NCBI GenBank assembly: GCA_049976205.1
Contig: JBMFIR010000004.1
Coordinates: 1-64,000, forward strand
DNA from: WYEN01 sp049976205
GTDB taxonomy: Archaea > Thermoproteota > Thermoprotei_A > Sulfolobales > AG1
Direction of reading: 5' to 3'
Length of the DNA: 64,000 nucleotides
Every line of letters begins with the position of its first letter. Position 1 is the stretch's first letter. This document shows positions 17,462-26,553 of this stretch, one piece after another. The notes under the pieces were generated by a model, which was not told where the DNA came from, did not search any database, and worked only from the letters and a program-made list of their open reading frames with translations. A program made the translations under genes and the position numbers.

Positions 17462-18529
17462 CTATATATCAGCTACCGTAGCGGAGCCGAATCTTCCGAG
17501 ATCTATTATAGTACCAGGCTCTCTATCAACTGGTATTACTCTGAAACCCAAAGCTCTTCTCTTGATCCTGTACACCGTTAATAGATCCAGTACAAACTTC
17601 TCTATAGAGAACTTCTTTCTAGGAACAACAATCATATCGACACCAACTATACAGTAAGGAGTTAATCTAAGCAGTTTTGTTAGTGTTAATTTACCCTCAG
17701 TAACTCTCTTCTTAAGAATATTATCCTCCTCCACAGGAAGCATTACTTCATTGAAACCTGTTTTGGAGATTCCTGAGATCGATATTATTTCCTCGATAAA
17801 TCTATTCATTCTATATATAGTGTGAGCCACTCCTGGAGAATCTAATGTCTCTCTCGAGTACTTCTCTACTAATTCGGCAACGCTCTCCTCCATCCACGGA
17901 GAAAGACTAGCGTCTATACCCCCATATCTCACACCGATTTCGTAAGCGATTTCTCTAGCTGATGAATCTAGATCTCTTAACCACTTAATTAACTCCTTGT
18001 ACCCCTCTCCTCCTCCGAAACCTTTATCAAAGAGATCCACATATCTAAGAGCGAGAGTTACAGTTGCTTCATTAACTAGAGAGGGACTTGAGGGGAAGTA
18101 TGGGGTCATCACCCACTCACCTACTACTCCGGCGAATCTTGTGTAGACATCATATTGCTCAGCTGAGTAAAACTGCCTCAGGATCTGGAGGATCTTGTCT
18201 AGATAATCCTCCGTGATAAGCATTGTTGAGAAAGTGTTTCTTAAACTAATCATACACGCAAATAGATCTGTTCCAGATGGAGTGTTTCTCTCGCTAGGAT
18301 CTATTACAAAAGCTGCTATGAAGTATTTACTGAGTGAGTCATAGTTCGAGTGTATATAGTCGCATACTTTATATATATTGTCTCTAGCTACTGGAAGAGA
18401 GATTCTTTTACTCCACACAGTATAACCTCTCCCGGAGAGTTTCGAGACAAATTTCTCGAGCAGATCTGTGTATTTAACAATTTTCTCGTAGTTGGGCAAG
18501 TGAATAGTTAAGCTTCTAATAATAGCCAT
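17462..18529 (-). CDS. DUF711 (UPF0210) family protein
   Basis: The 355-residue protein contains PNYEKIVKYTD near the N terminus, FAGVVGEWVMTPYFPSSPS (about residues 133-151), IDASLSPWMEESVAE (about 207-221) and the C-terminal RALGFRVIPVDREPGT (about 329-344). These match DUF711 proteins, which share a fold with anaerobic ribonucleotide-reductase-like glycyl enzymes but have no established reaction. It is divergently arranged with the NifX-like gene. Expected length. Confidence 0.85.
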   Translation of the reverse strand: MAIIRSLTIHLPNYEKIVKYTDLLEKFVSKLSGRGYTVWSKRISLPVARDNIYKVCDYIHSNYDSLSKYFIAAFVIDPSERNTPSGTDLFACMISLRNTFSTMLITEDYLDKILQILRQFYSAEQYDVYTRFAGVVGEWVMTPYFPSSPSLVNEATVTLALRYVDLFDKGFGGGEGYKELIKWLRDLDSSAREIAYEIGVRYGGIDASLSPWMEESVAELVEKYSRETLDSPGVAHTIYRMNRFIEEIISISGISKTGFNEVMLPVEEDNILKKRVTEGKLTLTKLLRLTPYCIVGVDMIVVPRKKFSIEKFVLDLLTVYRIKRRALGFRVIPVDREPGTIIDLGRFGSATVADI

Positions 18530-18638
18530 TTATCATCAACCACATCTTCTATACCGAAACAAATATTTAAGTCTCTTAAGGTTCGGAGAAGAGATCTTAT
18601 ATTCTCCCATACGCATTTCCGATAGGGATAAAGACATA

Positions 18639-19028
18639 ATGTTAATCGCGGCACCAGTACTTCAATCAAGTAGAGGATTATTTCTAAACACTCACTTCGG
18701 AAGATCACCACAGATAGCTCTTATAGAAATCGAGGGAAAGAGTTATAGAATAAAACAGATAATAGATAATCCCTATTGGCGAGGAAGGAGAGGAGAGAGA
18801 GTAAAGATTGTTGAAACAATATTAACACACGGAATCAATGCCGTATTAGCTATAGAATTAGGCTCAGGAGCATTCTACAAATTAACTAGAAGTGGTGTAA
18901 AGATCTATTATATAGATACTAGGCAGCCAATGCCGCTAGAGGAGGCTTTGAAGAAATTTATAAATGGAGAAGTTATTGAAGGAAAAGAACCGAGAGAATT
19001 ACATGAGGAGCATGAAGAAGAGGAATAG
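18639..19028 (+). CDS. NifX/NafY-family (dinitrogenase iron-molybdenum cofactor domain) protein
   Basis: The 129-residue protein reads FLNTHFGRSPQIALIEIEG (about residues 15-33), LTHGINAVLAIELGSGAFYKL (about 63-83) and VKIYYID (about 88-94). This is the ribonuclease-H-like NifX/NafY/MTH1175 fold (PF02579). Archaeal members outside nitrogen fixation are small metal-cluster-binding or hypothetical proteins. The acidic C-terminal tail (HEEHEEEE) could bind metal. The gene is divergent from DUF711 with about 110 bases between. Confidence 0.8.
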   Translation: MLIAAPVLQSSRGLFLNTHFGRSPQIALIEIEGKSYRIKQIIDNPYWRGRRGERVKIVETILTHGINAVLAIELGSGAFYKLTRSGVKIYYIDTRQPMPLEEALKKFINGEVIEGKEPRELHEEHEEEE

Positions 19029-19125
19029 AGCTAATTGTCATCATAAGATCCTGCTTATTAAATAAAAGATCTTTTTACACGATTTCATTTTTATTTACTA
19101 GCATTAATATATAAGGTGAATTCTG

Positions 19126-20034
19126 ATGATTAAAAGATTCGTGAATAAGATCGCTGTAGTAACAGGCGGGGCAAGAGGAATAGGGGCTGCTATTGCAGAG
19201 AGATTAGGCATAGAGGGAGCTAAGGTAGTCATATTCGATATAGATGAGGAGGCTGGTCGAATTAGAGAGAGTATGCTTAGAGAAAAAGGAGTAGAGGCTT
19301 TATTTATTCATGGGGATGTCGCTGTCGAAAATGATATTAAGAGATGCCTCGATGAAGTTGTGAGAAGATTCGGTGGGGTAGATATCTTAATTAACAATGC
19401 TGGGATAGGTTTCTCAGGTAAATCACTATTTGATCAAACACTTGAGGAATGGAGAAGAATTATTGATACTAATCTAACGGGTCCCTATCTCTTCTCTAAG
19501 TATTTTGCGAAATCAATGATTGAGAGAGGTGGCGGTGTGATAATTAATATTGCTAGCACAAGAGCTCTTCAGTCGGAGCCTAACACCGAGCCTTACTCAG
19601 CATCTAAGGGTGGCTTGGTTGCGCTGACGCATTCTCTAGCGATTAGTTTAGGGAGATACGGTATTAGAGTAATTGCTGTTTCTCCTGGATGGGTTGATAC
19701 AAGTAGGTATCAGATACCTCCTCGAGAACCCTCGCTAACAAACCTAGATCATCTCCAGCACCCGGCTCGAAGAGTCGGTAGACCTGAGGACATAGCGTCA
19801 CTAGTAGCCTTCTTAGCCTCCGATGAAGCAAGCTGGGTCACGGGAGTTAATATTGTTATTGATGGTGGAATGACTATTAAAATGATCTATTTAGATGAGG
19901 ACGTGATCTCAAACGCGATAGACCTATTAACAGGAGATCATGAATTCGCAGTTTTGATACATAGGTTATTGAAGGAGAAACGAGAGAAACTAAAAGAAGC
20001 CGTAGAGCTCTTATCACACCTGATTAAGTCTTGA
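19126..20034 (+). CDS. Short-chain dehydrogenase/reductase with C-terminal extension
   Basis: This classical SDR has the cofactor loop TGGARGIGAAIAE (about residues 13-25), NNAGIGF (about 89-95), the catalytic Ser in NIASTRA, and YSASKGG (about 156-162). Acidic FDIDEEAG after the second strand suggests NAD rather than NADP. The SDR ends near IDGGMTIK; about 50 extra helical residues follow. An AAGGTGA ribosome binding site precedes ATG 19126. The substrate is not evident and the extension is unusual. Confidence 0.85.
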   Translation: MIKRFVNKIAVVTGGARGIGAAIAERLGIEGAKVVIFDIDEEAGRIRESMLREKGVEALFIHGDVAVENDIKRCLDEVVRRFGGVDILINNAGIGFSGKSLFDQTLEEWRRIIDTNLTGPYLFSKYFAKSMIERGGGVIINIASTRALQSEPNTEPYSASKGGLVALTHSLAISLGRYGIRVIAVSPGWVDTSRYQIPPREPSLTNLDHLQHPARRVGRPEDIASLVAFLASDEASWVTGVNIVIDGGMTIKMIYLDEDVISNAIDLLTGDHEFAVLIHRLLKEKREKLKEAVELLSHLIKS

Positions 20035-20165
20035 TCATATTAGCTTAAAGATATACTAATTCTCTAGCGATATATTATAATGCTGCTACGTAAATAATTG
20101 ATATTGTAGATATATTCTTGAGGCAAATAATATTTTGTTAAAATAATTTATCAAGGGGGTTTTTA

Positions 20166-21185
20166 ATGCATAAAATAATAGATCTTCATGAAGACATCGC
20201 ATATTTCTTCGAAACTGGATCAAAAGAATTGATCCGTGATTTTGATAAAGATATAAGTGGTAGACATGGTGATATACCTAAGTATCTTCGTGGGAATGTA
20301 CACTTAATATTCGCCTCTATTTTTCCAGCCATTGAAACATGGGATCCTGTTAGAGCTGAGAAGCTGACTAAGCTCTACGGTAGAGAGATTTTCTATAGAG
20401 GCAGTATATTTACTGGATACGATAACTTATTTGAGCAAGCAAAGATCTACTATAGACTTGCTGATAGATACAGTGATTATATCGAGATCATATTTAGCAG
20501 ATCAGATCTAGACAAGTTCCTAAGTGATAATAAAATAAGGCTCTTAATTAGTCTCGAGGGAGCGGATCCTCTAATGAATCCCGATGATCTATTGATTCTA
20601 TACAGAGTCGGTGTGAGAAGTCTCACAATCACTTGGAATTATAATAATAGATACGGTGCATCATGTATGTCTAAGAAAGACTATGGATTAACAGACGCAG
20701 GAGAAGAATTAGTGGAGTACGCAAATAAATTAGGAATAATACTTGATATATCTCACACAAGTAAGAAAACCTCTCTAGACGTGATCAATGTATCTAAGCT
20801 ACCTGTTATAGCAAGTCACTCAAACTACTTCTCTAGAAAGAATCATCCTAGAAACATTGATGATGAAATTCTCGAGGGTCTCAAGAGAATTGGTGGTGTG
20901 GTCGGCTTTACATTAATAAGATCTACTTTAGGAGGAAAAGAATCAATAGATGATTTAGTTGATCACATAGTAGATGTATGGAGTAGATATGGATCAGATG
21001 TTTTAGCTATCGGAACAGATTTCTTCGGGATAGAGAATACGCCTACGGGATTAGAGGACGTGTCTAAACTACAAGATCTTCTAAAGAAATTAAGTAATAG
21101 AGGCCTCGGAGAAAACGATCTTAGGAAAATAGCTCATGAAAATGTCTTGAGAATTCTGAAGATTCATGCTAGTAAATGGATCTAG
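20166..21185 (+). CDS. Membrane dipeptidase (renal dipeptidase family, M19)
   Basis: The 339-residue protein has the metal-binding HxD in IDLHEDIAYF (about residues 5-14), LEGADPL (about 131-137), LDISHTSKKTS (about 194-204), VIASHSNYFSRKNHPRN (about 212-228) and AIGTDFFGIEN (about 280-290). These are the zinc ligands and signature blocks of peptidase family M19, which cleaves dipeptides including those with D-residues. No signal peptide is seen, so it is cytosolic. Two sugar-type dehydrogenases follow downstream. Confidence 0.85.
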   Translation: MHKIIDLHEDIAYFFETGSKELIRDFDKDISGRHGDIPKYLRGNVHLIFASIFPAIETWDPVRAEKLTKLYGREIFYRGSIFTGYDNLFEQAKIYYRLADRYSDYIEIIFSRSDLDKFLSDNKIRLLISLEGADPLMNPDDLLILYRVGVRSLTITWNYNNRYGASCMSKKDYGLTDAGEELVEYANKLGIILDISHTSKKTSLDVINVSKLPVIASHSNYFSRKNHPRNIDDEILEGLKRIGGVVGFTLIRSTLGGKESIDDLVDHIVDVWSRYGSDVLAIGTDFFGIENTPTGLEDVSKLQDLLKKLSNRGLGENDLRKIAHENVLRILKIHASKWI

Positions 21186-21272
21186 AAAATTTATTGGTAA
21201 TTAATATAATTTATAATATAATAATTTATTCCATAAAATATTATTCATAAATAAAATAAGATTGGGGTTTCT

Positions 21273-22274
21273 ATGGATAGGATTCATGTGGGATTTATTG
21301 GGACAGGCTTCATCGCGGATATTCTGGCTAATGCTCTCTTGAAGTTGAAGGAGTACTCTTCTATTGAAGCTGTTTACTCCCGAGAGATCGAGAAGGCTAA
21401 GCATTTTGCAAAGAGGTTTGGGGTTGAGAAAATATATTCTAGCTGGAGGGATCTTATTAATGATAACGAGATCGAGGCTATTGTCGTAGCGACTCCTACT
21501 TATACTCATAAAGAGATTGCTGTGGAGGCTGCTAAGAGGGGTAAACACGTGTTTCTCGAGAAACCTATTTCTCTTAATATACAGGATGCGAGAGAGATCG
21601 TTAGAGAGGCTGAGAAGAATCATATTAAATTATTCGTTGGGCACTGCCTCAGGTACTGGCCTGAGTATGTTAGGGTTAAGGAACTTGTTTCAAGAGGTGA
21701 GATTGGTGAGCCTAGGGTTGCGAGAGCTTATAGACTAGGTTCTTACCCCACGTGGTCTCTGTGGTATAGATACAGAGAGTTTAGTGGTGGTGTTGTTATT
21801 GATTTAGCTATTCATGATATTGATTTTCTGAGGTGGGTTTTGGGCTCTATTAAGAGGGTCTATGGTGTTGGTGGTAGATTCAGTAGGTACTCTGTTGATG
21901 TTATTGATCACGCTATGTATATACTGGAGTTTGAGAATGGCGCAGTAGCCTATGGCGAGGCTTCTTGGGCAATGCCTCAGAAATTTGGTTTCACCACATA
22001 TCTTGAGATAGCTGGTACAAAAGGTCTTTTAACTGTTGATAATAAGTCTACTGCTTCGGCCCATGAGTATTACAATGATTCTTCATCATCATATTCTCCA
22101 TTGTATCATGATGCTTACTATAATGAGCTCAAAGCCTTCCTCAGATGGATCTTGTTTAATGAGCCAGTAGCCATATCTCCAGAAGATGCTGTTGAGAGTC
22201 TGAGAATAGCTCTCGCAGTAACTAAGAGTATTGAGAAGAGAGAAGCAATTGATCTGGGGGTGGAGGCGGCTTGA
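21273..22274 (+). CDS. Gfo/Idh/MocA family oxidoreductase
   Basis: The Rossmann N terminus reads HVGFIGTGFIADILA (about residues 4-18), followed by VVATPTYTHKEIAVEAAKRGKHVFLEKP (in pieces, about 71-98). EKP is the family hallmark whose lysine assists catalysis. GGVVIDLAIHDIDFLRWVLG (about 170-189) carries the D-x3-H-x3-D motif. It should oxidise or reduce a sugar or inositol-type substrate with NAD(P). It overlaps the next gene by 4 bases (TTGA), so they are co-translated. Confidence 0.9.
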   Translation: MDRIHVGFIGTGFIADILANALLKLKEYSSIEAVYSREIEKAKHFAKRFGVEKIYSSWRDLINDNEIEAIVVATPTYTHKEIAVEAAKRGKHVFLEKPISLNIQDAREIVREAEKNHIKLFVGHCLRYWPEYVRVKELVSRGEIGEPRVARAYRLGSYPTWSLWYRYREFSGGVVIDLAIHDIDFLRWVLGSIKRVYGVGGRFSRYSVDVIDHAMYILEFENGAVAYGEASWAMPQKFGFTTYLEIAGTKGLLTVDNKSTASAHEYYNDSSSSYSPLYHDAYYNELKAFLRWILFNEPVAISPEDAVESLRIALAVTKSIEKREAIDLGVEAA

Positions 22275-23272
22275 TCAGGTTCGCGATAGTCTCATTTGCT
22301 CATATGCATGCTTATAGCTACGCTAGAGTCATTAAGGAACTCGAGGCCGAGGGTCTAGCCTCTTTAGAGGGGTTTTACGACGATAATCTCGATAGATTAA
22401 ATAGGGTTTCAGAGATCTATAAGCCCAAGAGAATTTATAGAGATCTCTACTCACTCGCTGAGGACAAAAATATTGATGCTGTTATAGTGGCCTCTGAAAA
22501 CTCCAAGCACAAAAGTTTCTCGGTGCCTCTGATGAGAGCTGGGAAACATGTTCTTGTTGAGAAACCTATTGCCACAACCTATAGAGATGGTTATGAGATG
22601 GTTGAGGAGGCTAAGAGGAATAATGTGAAGCTTCAGATAGCTTTTGTAATGAGGTATCATGACGCCTCTATTGAGATCAAGAGAAGAATAAGTTCTCTAG
22701 GAAGGATCTATGCGATAACATCTACCAATCACGGTAAGAATCCCATGGATTGGTTTGTTGATCCTGAGTTAGCTGGGGGAGGAGCCTTCATGGATCACAT
22801 AGTTCATGTAGCAGATCTAATTAGGTGGTACACTAATAAAGAATTTGTAGAAGTAACAGCTTTCACTGCAAGAAATCTAAATGAGAGCCTAACGGTAGAG
22901 GATAATGGCTTGATAATAGCTAGATTAGAAGATGATATAATAGCATCAATTGACTGCAGCTGGTCAAGACCTCCTAAGTGGCCTGTCTGGGGCGATGTGT
23001 ATATGAGGATACTAGGTGAGAGAGGCGTACTAGTCCTAGACGCATTCAATCAAAATATCTATCTATCAGATGGAGAAGGCTTCAGAGGAGTATACTTTGG
23101 ACCAGACGCTGATAAAAACATGATCCTAGGATTTATAGAGGCTATAAAAAAGGATCAGGAGCCTGTGGCCAGTGGCTTAGATGGTTTAAGAGCTCTCGAG
23201 GTTGTTTTAGCAGCATACAAATCTCTACGTGAAAAAAGAACAGTCAGAATAGAGGAGGTAAGAAGTCTTTGA
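22271..23272 (+). CDS. Gfo/Idh/MocA family oxidoreductase, second copy
   Basis: This 333-residue paralogue of the preceding protein has the NAD-fold start RFAIVSFAHMHAYSYARV, in which the usual glycine loop is replaced by SFAHMHA. It also has VIVASENSKHKSF (about residues 72-84), HVLVEKPIATTY (about 93-104) and GGGAFMDHIVHVADLIRW (about 167-184). Members starting AHxHxY are known among sugar dehydrogenases. Start TTG 22271 overlaps the upstream stop. The pair may act on successive steps or form a heteromer. Confidence 0.85.
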   Translation: MIRFAIVSFAHMHAYSYARVIKELEAEGLASLEGFYDDNLDRLNRVSEIYKPKRIYRDLYSLAEDKNIDAVIVASENSKHKSFSVPLMRAGKHVLVEKPIATTYRDGYEMVEEAKRNNVKLQIAFVMRYHDASIEIKRRISSLGRIYAITSTNHGKNPMDWFVDPELAGGGAFMDHIVHVADLIRWYTNKEFVEVTAFTARNLNESLTVEDNGLIIARLEDDIIASIDCSWSRPPKWPVWGDVYMRILGERGVLVLDAFNQNIYLSDGEGFRGVYFGPDADKNMILGFIEAIKKDQEPVASGLDGLRALEVVLAAYKSLREKRTVRIEEVRSL

Positions 23273-23328
23273 AGATCTCATAGGTTATTAAGAGATATAT
23301 GGCTCTTTTCAGATATAGGTAGGGGGTC

Positions 23329-24585
23329 TTGATTTCCGGCTTCATAAAACTAGTTCTTTCATCAAGTTTAACCAAGAACACTCCAATGGATAACTACTTG
23401 GGTTTTGCCTCTCCCAGAGTAGTGAGACACCCATACACTAGAGAACCCTGGCTCTTATTCACTGCCTGGAGAGATCAGTCAGGTGTCGAAAGAGAGATCT
23501 GGGCAGCTCCAGTAATTGATGAATTTTCTCTAGAAATAGATCTGAGAAGATCCAAGAAAATCTCCGCGGGATCCTCTGTAGGTGTAAAAGGTCTTAATAC
23601 TGTTGATGTCTTCTACGACTACTACGATGATCGTTGGATCATTTTCTCTACAATCTATGGTGGAGACCCGAAGAGTCTCGCAGTCATATACTCAGATCCT
23701 GACTTCACAAAAATCGAGGCCTCACTGATTGAGTCACCCATTAACATGGGTGATGCGGGTTTCTCATGTATCTCATACGAGGATGATAAGATACTCACGT
23801 GCACTGGAGGTTTTGGTTTAGAGAGATCTCTAATGACAATTGATGACTTCGCTAAGAAACAGCTATCAAAACCCGTTCTGGTGAAGAAGTCTATAGGAGG
23901 ATTATTACTAGGTGAGGCAGCAGATGTTCATAAAACCTTTGTTTATGGCGGGAGGATCCTTATGCTAACAGAGAATCTCGGCGGAACAGGCACGTGGCAT
24001 ATACAACTATACATGGGTCCTAGAATCGGTTGGAAGAAGTGGGGTGATCAATACTCACTAGGCAAATGGTACATGCCTCTCTCAACAAAAATTCCTTTAC
24101 CCTTCGCGAGTGACTATGAGAAGACAAGTTATGGACACCCAGAGTACACACTTGAGCTGAGAAAGCCGTGGCTCATGTGGGCTAGTTTTAGACACTGCCA
24201 CTGGCCACAGCCTGATAAGGGTCTTAAATGGGCTCACGAGATATGGGCTGCGGAGACTTCGGTGGATTACTTCTCTAATCCTAGAGAGTGGCTTCCAGCG
24301 GTTTTTGAAGCTGATGAAACAATTGAGCCACCCTGGATCCTCGATACATTAGGTGCATCAAAGATCTTGATCCATGTGTATAGACCTAGGGAAACACATG
24401 AGCTAGTAGTGAGACACGGAAGAGACGTAGGGAAACTCTCAGTAGGTGATGGAAGATACGTTGAAGAGAGATATGTTGTCTCTAAGGAACAGAGAATAGT
24501 TATAGACCCGGCTCCGCCAGCGATCTACATCGAGCCCACAGACCCAAGGAGATCAACTGGTGTAATGATATATCTACTACCATAA
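23329..24585 (+). CDS. Beta-propeller, glycosidase-like protein of unknown function
   Basis: I cannot assign this 418-residue protein to a family with certainty. It is rich in aromatic beta-strand repeats: SPRVVRHPYTREPWLLFTAW, then EIWAAPVID, DDRWIIFSTIYGGD, GEAADVHKTFVYGG and LRKPWLMWASFRH. These resemble blades of the five-bladed GH43/GH32/GH130-type propeller. Position directly after two Gfo/Idh/MocA dehydrogenases supports a carbohydrate role. No signal peptide is seen. It could be a glycosidase, phosphorylase or a binding protein. Confidence 0.5.
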   Translation: MISGFIKLVLSSSLTKNTPMDNYLGFASPRVVRHPYTREPWLLFTAWRDQSGVEREIWAAPVIDEFSLEIDLRRSKKISAGSSVGVKGLNTVDVFYDYYDDRWIIFSTIYGGDPKSLAVIYSDPDFTKIEASLIESPINMGDAGFSCISYEDDKILTCTGGFGLERSLMTIDDFAKKQLSKPVLVKKSIGGLLLGEAADVHKTFVYGGRILMLTENLGGTGTWHIQLYMGPRIGWKKWGDQYSLGKWYMPLSTKIPLPFASDYEKTSYGHPEYTLELRKPWLMWASFRHCHWPQPDKGLKWAHEIWAAETSVDYFSNPREWLPAVFEADETIEPPWILDTLGASKILIHVYRPRETHELVVRHGRDVGKLSVGDGRYVEERYVVSKEQRIVIDPAPPAIYIEPTDPRRSTGVMIYLLP

Positions 24586-24710
24586 TTCTGAATCAGCCCA
24601 GAAACCGGTCATCACTACTCAGATTATCTAGCCATCATCACCGATATAATATTCGTCTAAGGCAATTATTAAGTTAGGTTACAGTTTCTATTCACTTTCT
24701 ATTAACTTCT

Positions 24711-25085
24711 CTACACTCCCCATCTAAATCTCCATAGTCCTCTACCAAATGACCCAACCGCTGTTTCTAGCTCCTCAGCAAGCGTATCACTTATAAGAGC
24801 TTCATCAGCTAATGGAAATACTATAGTACCTACTAACACCTCTTTCGACCAATATCTCTCGCAATAATCTTGACCCACGCTTTTCTTGGGAAAAACCATA
24901 CTCTCAAGGATCCTCCAGCAATCTCAACAGCTTTTTCGACAACATCCTTAGAAAGCCATAGACCTGATTACTCAGCTACACCTATATATACTAAGAGTTG
25001 TGGAGTAGTCCTCAAAACCACTATTCAAGAGAGCTATAACATCAATAGATCTCTCATTAACTCTTATTCTCAGTCTTAATCTCAT
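24711..25085 (-). pseudogene. Decayed retropepsin-like (ALLNSG-type) crenarchaeal protein
   Basis: Minus-strand pieces in several frames spell a protein. MRLRLRIRVNERSIDVIALL-NSGFED begins at ATG 25085 and a stop falls within 40 codons. KAVEIAGGSLRVWFFPKKA is in another frame, and LADEALISDTLAEELE...GLWRFRWGV ends at 24711. This resembles a recurring crenarchaeal family with an aspartyl-protease-like N-terminal motif. At least two frameshifts and a stop make it nonfunctional. The family identification is from memory. Confidence 0.45.
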
Positions 25086-25331
25086 TGCCAAGATTAATAT
25101 CTCTGATTCCACTGATCCTCGCGATATATCTATATCTTATTCTGCCAATATAGATTTTACTACTCATATCTCTTCACAATAACCCGTTGACTAAAGAAAA
25201 TATAGATAAAGCTTCAGTGAGTACTATAAAGCAATTTTTTAATGAGATAATAATATATGCACATGAGATTTTATGAAAAAAGAGTTATTTTTTATGATTG
25301 TTTATAGATCGAGAAACTAGAGATTTATTAA

Positions 25332-25369
25332 TTCTGGGGCAGAACTATAGTTCTGGGGTAGAACTATAC
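25332..25369 (+). repeat. Tandem 19-base palindromic repeats at the start of an ATPase gene
   Basis: Two head-to-tail 19-base units (25332-25350 and 25351-25369, two mismatches) sit just before the ATPase coding region. Their junction forms a perfect 16-bp palindrome, CAGAACTATAGTTCTG (25340-25355), and each unit contains its own TTCTG...CAGAA-type dyad. An AT-rich TATA-like box (25322-25331) precedes them. The layout suggests operators covering the transcription start. Confidence 0.6.
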
Positions 25370-26403
25370 TCTTCGATCCTCGTCCAAAGACTAGGAGAGA
25401 AGATCTATTTGGGAGGGAGAGAGAACTTGAATTACTACATAGAAACATTGATTCGCCGATTATAGTTATTACTGGGATCAGAAGAATTGGGAAAACATCT
25501 GTTCTAAACGTATTTCTAAATGAAGTCTCGATCCCTGGTGTGATTATTGATTTAAGAAGTTTAAAGACTAATTATGGTTTTAAAGATCTCTATGATCTTT
25601 TGGCTAAGAGTTTCTCTAGTAAACTTGATAAATTCATTGATCTGTTGAAAAATATATCGTCTATTAAGATCGTTGGGGCTGAGGTGGAGTTTAAGTGGAG
25701 AGGTAGAGGCGCTATTAATTTATCGACCTTGTTTGATTACTTGAATAAGAAAAGAGTTATAATAGCTTTTGATGAAGCCCAGAGACTGCGAGGACCTAGA
25801 TCTCAGGAGATTCTTAGTGCTATAGCTCATGCATATGATTATGATAAAAACATAACATTTATATTCACAGGCTCTGAAGTAGGACTACTTTACTCATTTC
25901 TAGAGATCGATAATCCATCGTCTCCTATATATGGAAGATATATATACACACTATCACTAGAGAGATTTCCAAGAGATGTATCAATAGAATTCCTTAAACA
26001 AGGATTTAGTGAAGTAAATATGAACGTATCAATGGAAGTGATCGAAGCCGCAGTAGATATATTTAATGGTGTTCCTGGCTGGTTAACATTTTTCGGAAAC
26101 GAATATATTAGAGGAACAAGAGATCTCAACAAGATCAAGAGATTAGCTGTGGAGTTAGCGCTAGAGGAATTAAGAAACTTGGTTAAGGAGAGAGGAGAGA
26201 GATACGCAATAGCTCTAAAAGGATTAGCAGAAGGAGCAAATAGCTGGGGGAGACTTAAGAGATATATCGAAGAAAAAGAGGGGAGAACAATCTCAACAAG
26301 TATTTTACACAATATAGTGAAGTCTCTAGAGGATCTAAGTATAGTAAAAGACTATGAGTTTCTAGACCCAATATATAAGGAGGCAGCGAAAGAACTCAGA
26401 TAA
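25366..26403 (+). CDS. Archaeal ATPase (PF01637-type, STAND-like AAA)
   Basis: Starting at ATA 25366, the 345-residue protein begins LFDPRPKTRREDLFGRE, the usual start of this family. Walker A GIRRIGKTS is at about residues 38-46 and Walker B IIAFDEAQRL at about 131-140. FIFTGSEVGLL (sensor 1) is at about 167-177, and a C-terminal winged helix follows. No ATG/GTG/TTG occurs in frame before GTG 25540, which is already past Walker A. Either ATA is used or the start was lost. The role of these mobile-looking ATPases is unsettled. Confidence 0.75.
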   Translation: MLFDPRPKTRREDLFGRERELELLHRNIDSPIIVITGIRRIGKTSVLNVFLNEVSIPGVIIDLRSLKTNYGFKDLYDLLAKSFSSKLDKFIDLLKNISSIKIVGAEVEFKWRGRGAINLSTLFDYLNKKRVIIAFDEAQRLRGPRSQEILSAIAHAYDYDKNITFIFTGSEVGLLYSFLEIDNPSSPIYGRYIYTLSLERFPRDVSIEFLKQGFSEVNMNVSMEVIEAAVDIFNGVPGWLTFFGNEYIRGTRDLNKIKRLAVELALEELRNLVKERGERYAIALKGLAEGANSWGRLKRYIEEKEGRTISTSILHNIVKSLEDLSIVKDYEFLDPIYKEAAKELR

Positions 26404-26553
26404 TTAGTGATACTACACTTACCCACAGATTAAGAATATCTATTTATATCAAGGAAATATTTTAATTTATAAATATTCTTTCTATGGAATGATCAGCGTA
26501 ATTAAATCTTTACTATATATCATGATTATTTAATATACACATTGGGTAGAGCA

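Noticed and set aside
25332..25369. CRISPR array
   Set aside because: Only two units, directly abutting, with no spacers. No cas genes are in the window and no other regularly spaced repeats were seen.
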